Below, piece after piece: positions 63,784 to 64,000 of a stretch of 64,000 nt of DNA. Numbering within the stretch: the first letter of the stretch is position 1; every line of letters starts with the position of its first letter. The stretch spans positions 248,001-312,000 of the forward strand of contig NZ_JACHVC010000001.1 in the NCBI RefSeq assembly GCF_014230145.1, written 5' to 3'. Position numbers and translations under genes: made by a program. The notes below the pieces were generated by a model, which was given only the letters and a program-made list of their open reading frames with translations, ran no database searches and was not told the DNA's origin. This stretch comes from Pelagicoccus albus. Lineage in GTDB: Bacteria; Verrucomicrobiota; Verrucomicrobiia; Opitutales; Opitutaceae.

Positions 63784-64000
63784 CTATTTTCGCATTTCGC
63801 CCTGAACGGGGCGATTTTTTATGCCGAGCGTTTTCTCTATCTCGGCTTCGATGAAGTGGGCTTGCTCTGCTTGGCTCAAGCCCGATAGGAGCTTTGCTTG
63901 GCGATTGTCCTGATCAAGGTAGTGGATCTGGTAGGTGACGTTGGTGCCGTTTTTTCCGCGCGTGATCTTTTCTGTGCTGTAGACTTGCCGGATTGATTCT
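63784..64000 (-). CDS. 3' end of a gene continuing beyond the window
   Basis: An uninterrupted minus-strand frame of 71 codons with stop TAG at 63784-63786. The visible end is charged and helical (KNGTNVTYQIHYLDQDNRQA, then LSQAEQAHFIEAEIEKTLGI and KNRPVQGEMRK). Not enough to recognise a family. It is convergent with cassette C. Confidence 0.55.
   Translation of the reverse strand, partial: ESIRQVYSTEKITRGKNGTNVTYQIHYLDQDNRQAKLLSGLSQAEQAHFIEAEIEKTLGIKNRPVQGEMRK
63797..63820 (+). terminator. Intrinsic terminator after cassette C
   Basis: TCGCCC (63797-63802) pairs with GGGCGA (63809-63814) and is followed by TTTTTT. It lies inside the 3' end of the convergent minus-strand gene. Confidence 0.7.

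Overview
The window looks like a chromosomal segment of a marine-type member of Verrucomicrobiota, class Opitutia (Puniceicoccales/Opitutales-like). This is inferred from a VPDSG-type PEP-CTERM sorting tail, split pheS/pheT next to gatCAB, a menF-menD menaquinone pathway, many small membrane or lipoproteins and moderate GC. No rRNA gene, CRISPR array, prophage, insertion sequence or plasmid function was seen. Two tRNAs, about 60 protein genes and one clear pseudogene are present, and the window ends inside a further minus-strand gene.

Layout. 1-8500: rnr, glgA, a DNA photolyase, a two-domain epimerase, cysK and a PEP-CTERM protein. 8560-12980: a candidate structured leader RNA, comF, accD, folC, tRNA-Lys and tRNA-Thr, rpmI-rplT. 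13049-19835: pheS-pheT-gatC-gatA-gatB, aminoacyl-tRNA supply. 19910-28494: minus-strand cell-surface region made of two tandem copies of a four-gene pseudopilin-like cassette; the large gene of the first copy carries a single in-frame TGA. 28753-33460: metG, menF, menD. 33486-39666: minus-strand block tyrA-aroA-cmk-plsC-coiled-coil protein-small lipoprotein-rsmI-ppx. 39771-47546: housekeeping genes (PIN/TRAM protein, galM, methyltransferase, tsaE, thiL, CPBP protease, mtaB, sirtuin, glyoxalase). 48307-54238: minus-strand haemoprotein operon with an NsrR-like Rrf2 regulator. 54253-60323: hisF, a large unknown protein, rho, acs. 60594-63740: a third, divergent pseudopilin-like cassette.

The most unusual system is the haemoprotein operon at 48307-53567. 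It encodes a Tll0287-type (DUF3365) c-haem lipoprotein, a truncated haemoglobin, a small cytochrome c lipoprotein, a single-domain globin that appears to lack its proximal histidine, a fusion of a NirB-type NADH/FAD module with a BFD [2Fe-2S] domain and a membrane domain carrying two H-x13-H helices, and an 11-haem cytochrome c. An NsrR-like repressor gene lies just upstream, and a perfect inverted repeat sits in front of the operon. I infer a transmembrane conduit taking electrons from cytoplasmic NADH to a periplasmic multihaem cytochrome, probably for nitric oxide or nitrogen-oxide handling. The architecture resembles eukaryotic NADPH oxidases but is built from different modules. I do not know of a described system with this composition.

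A second theme is the three copies of a cassette encoding two type IV pilin-like proteins, one large PilX-like protein and one membrane or exported accessory protein. A third is that several enzymes normally containing a zinc site (AccD, MetRS, sirtuin) have lost most or all of the zinc cysteines.
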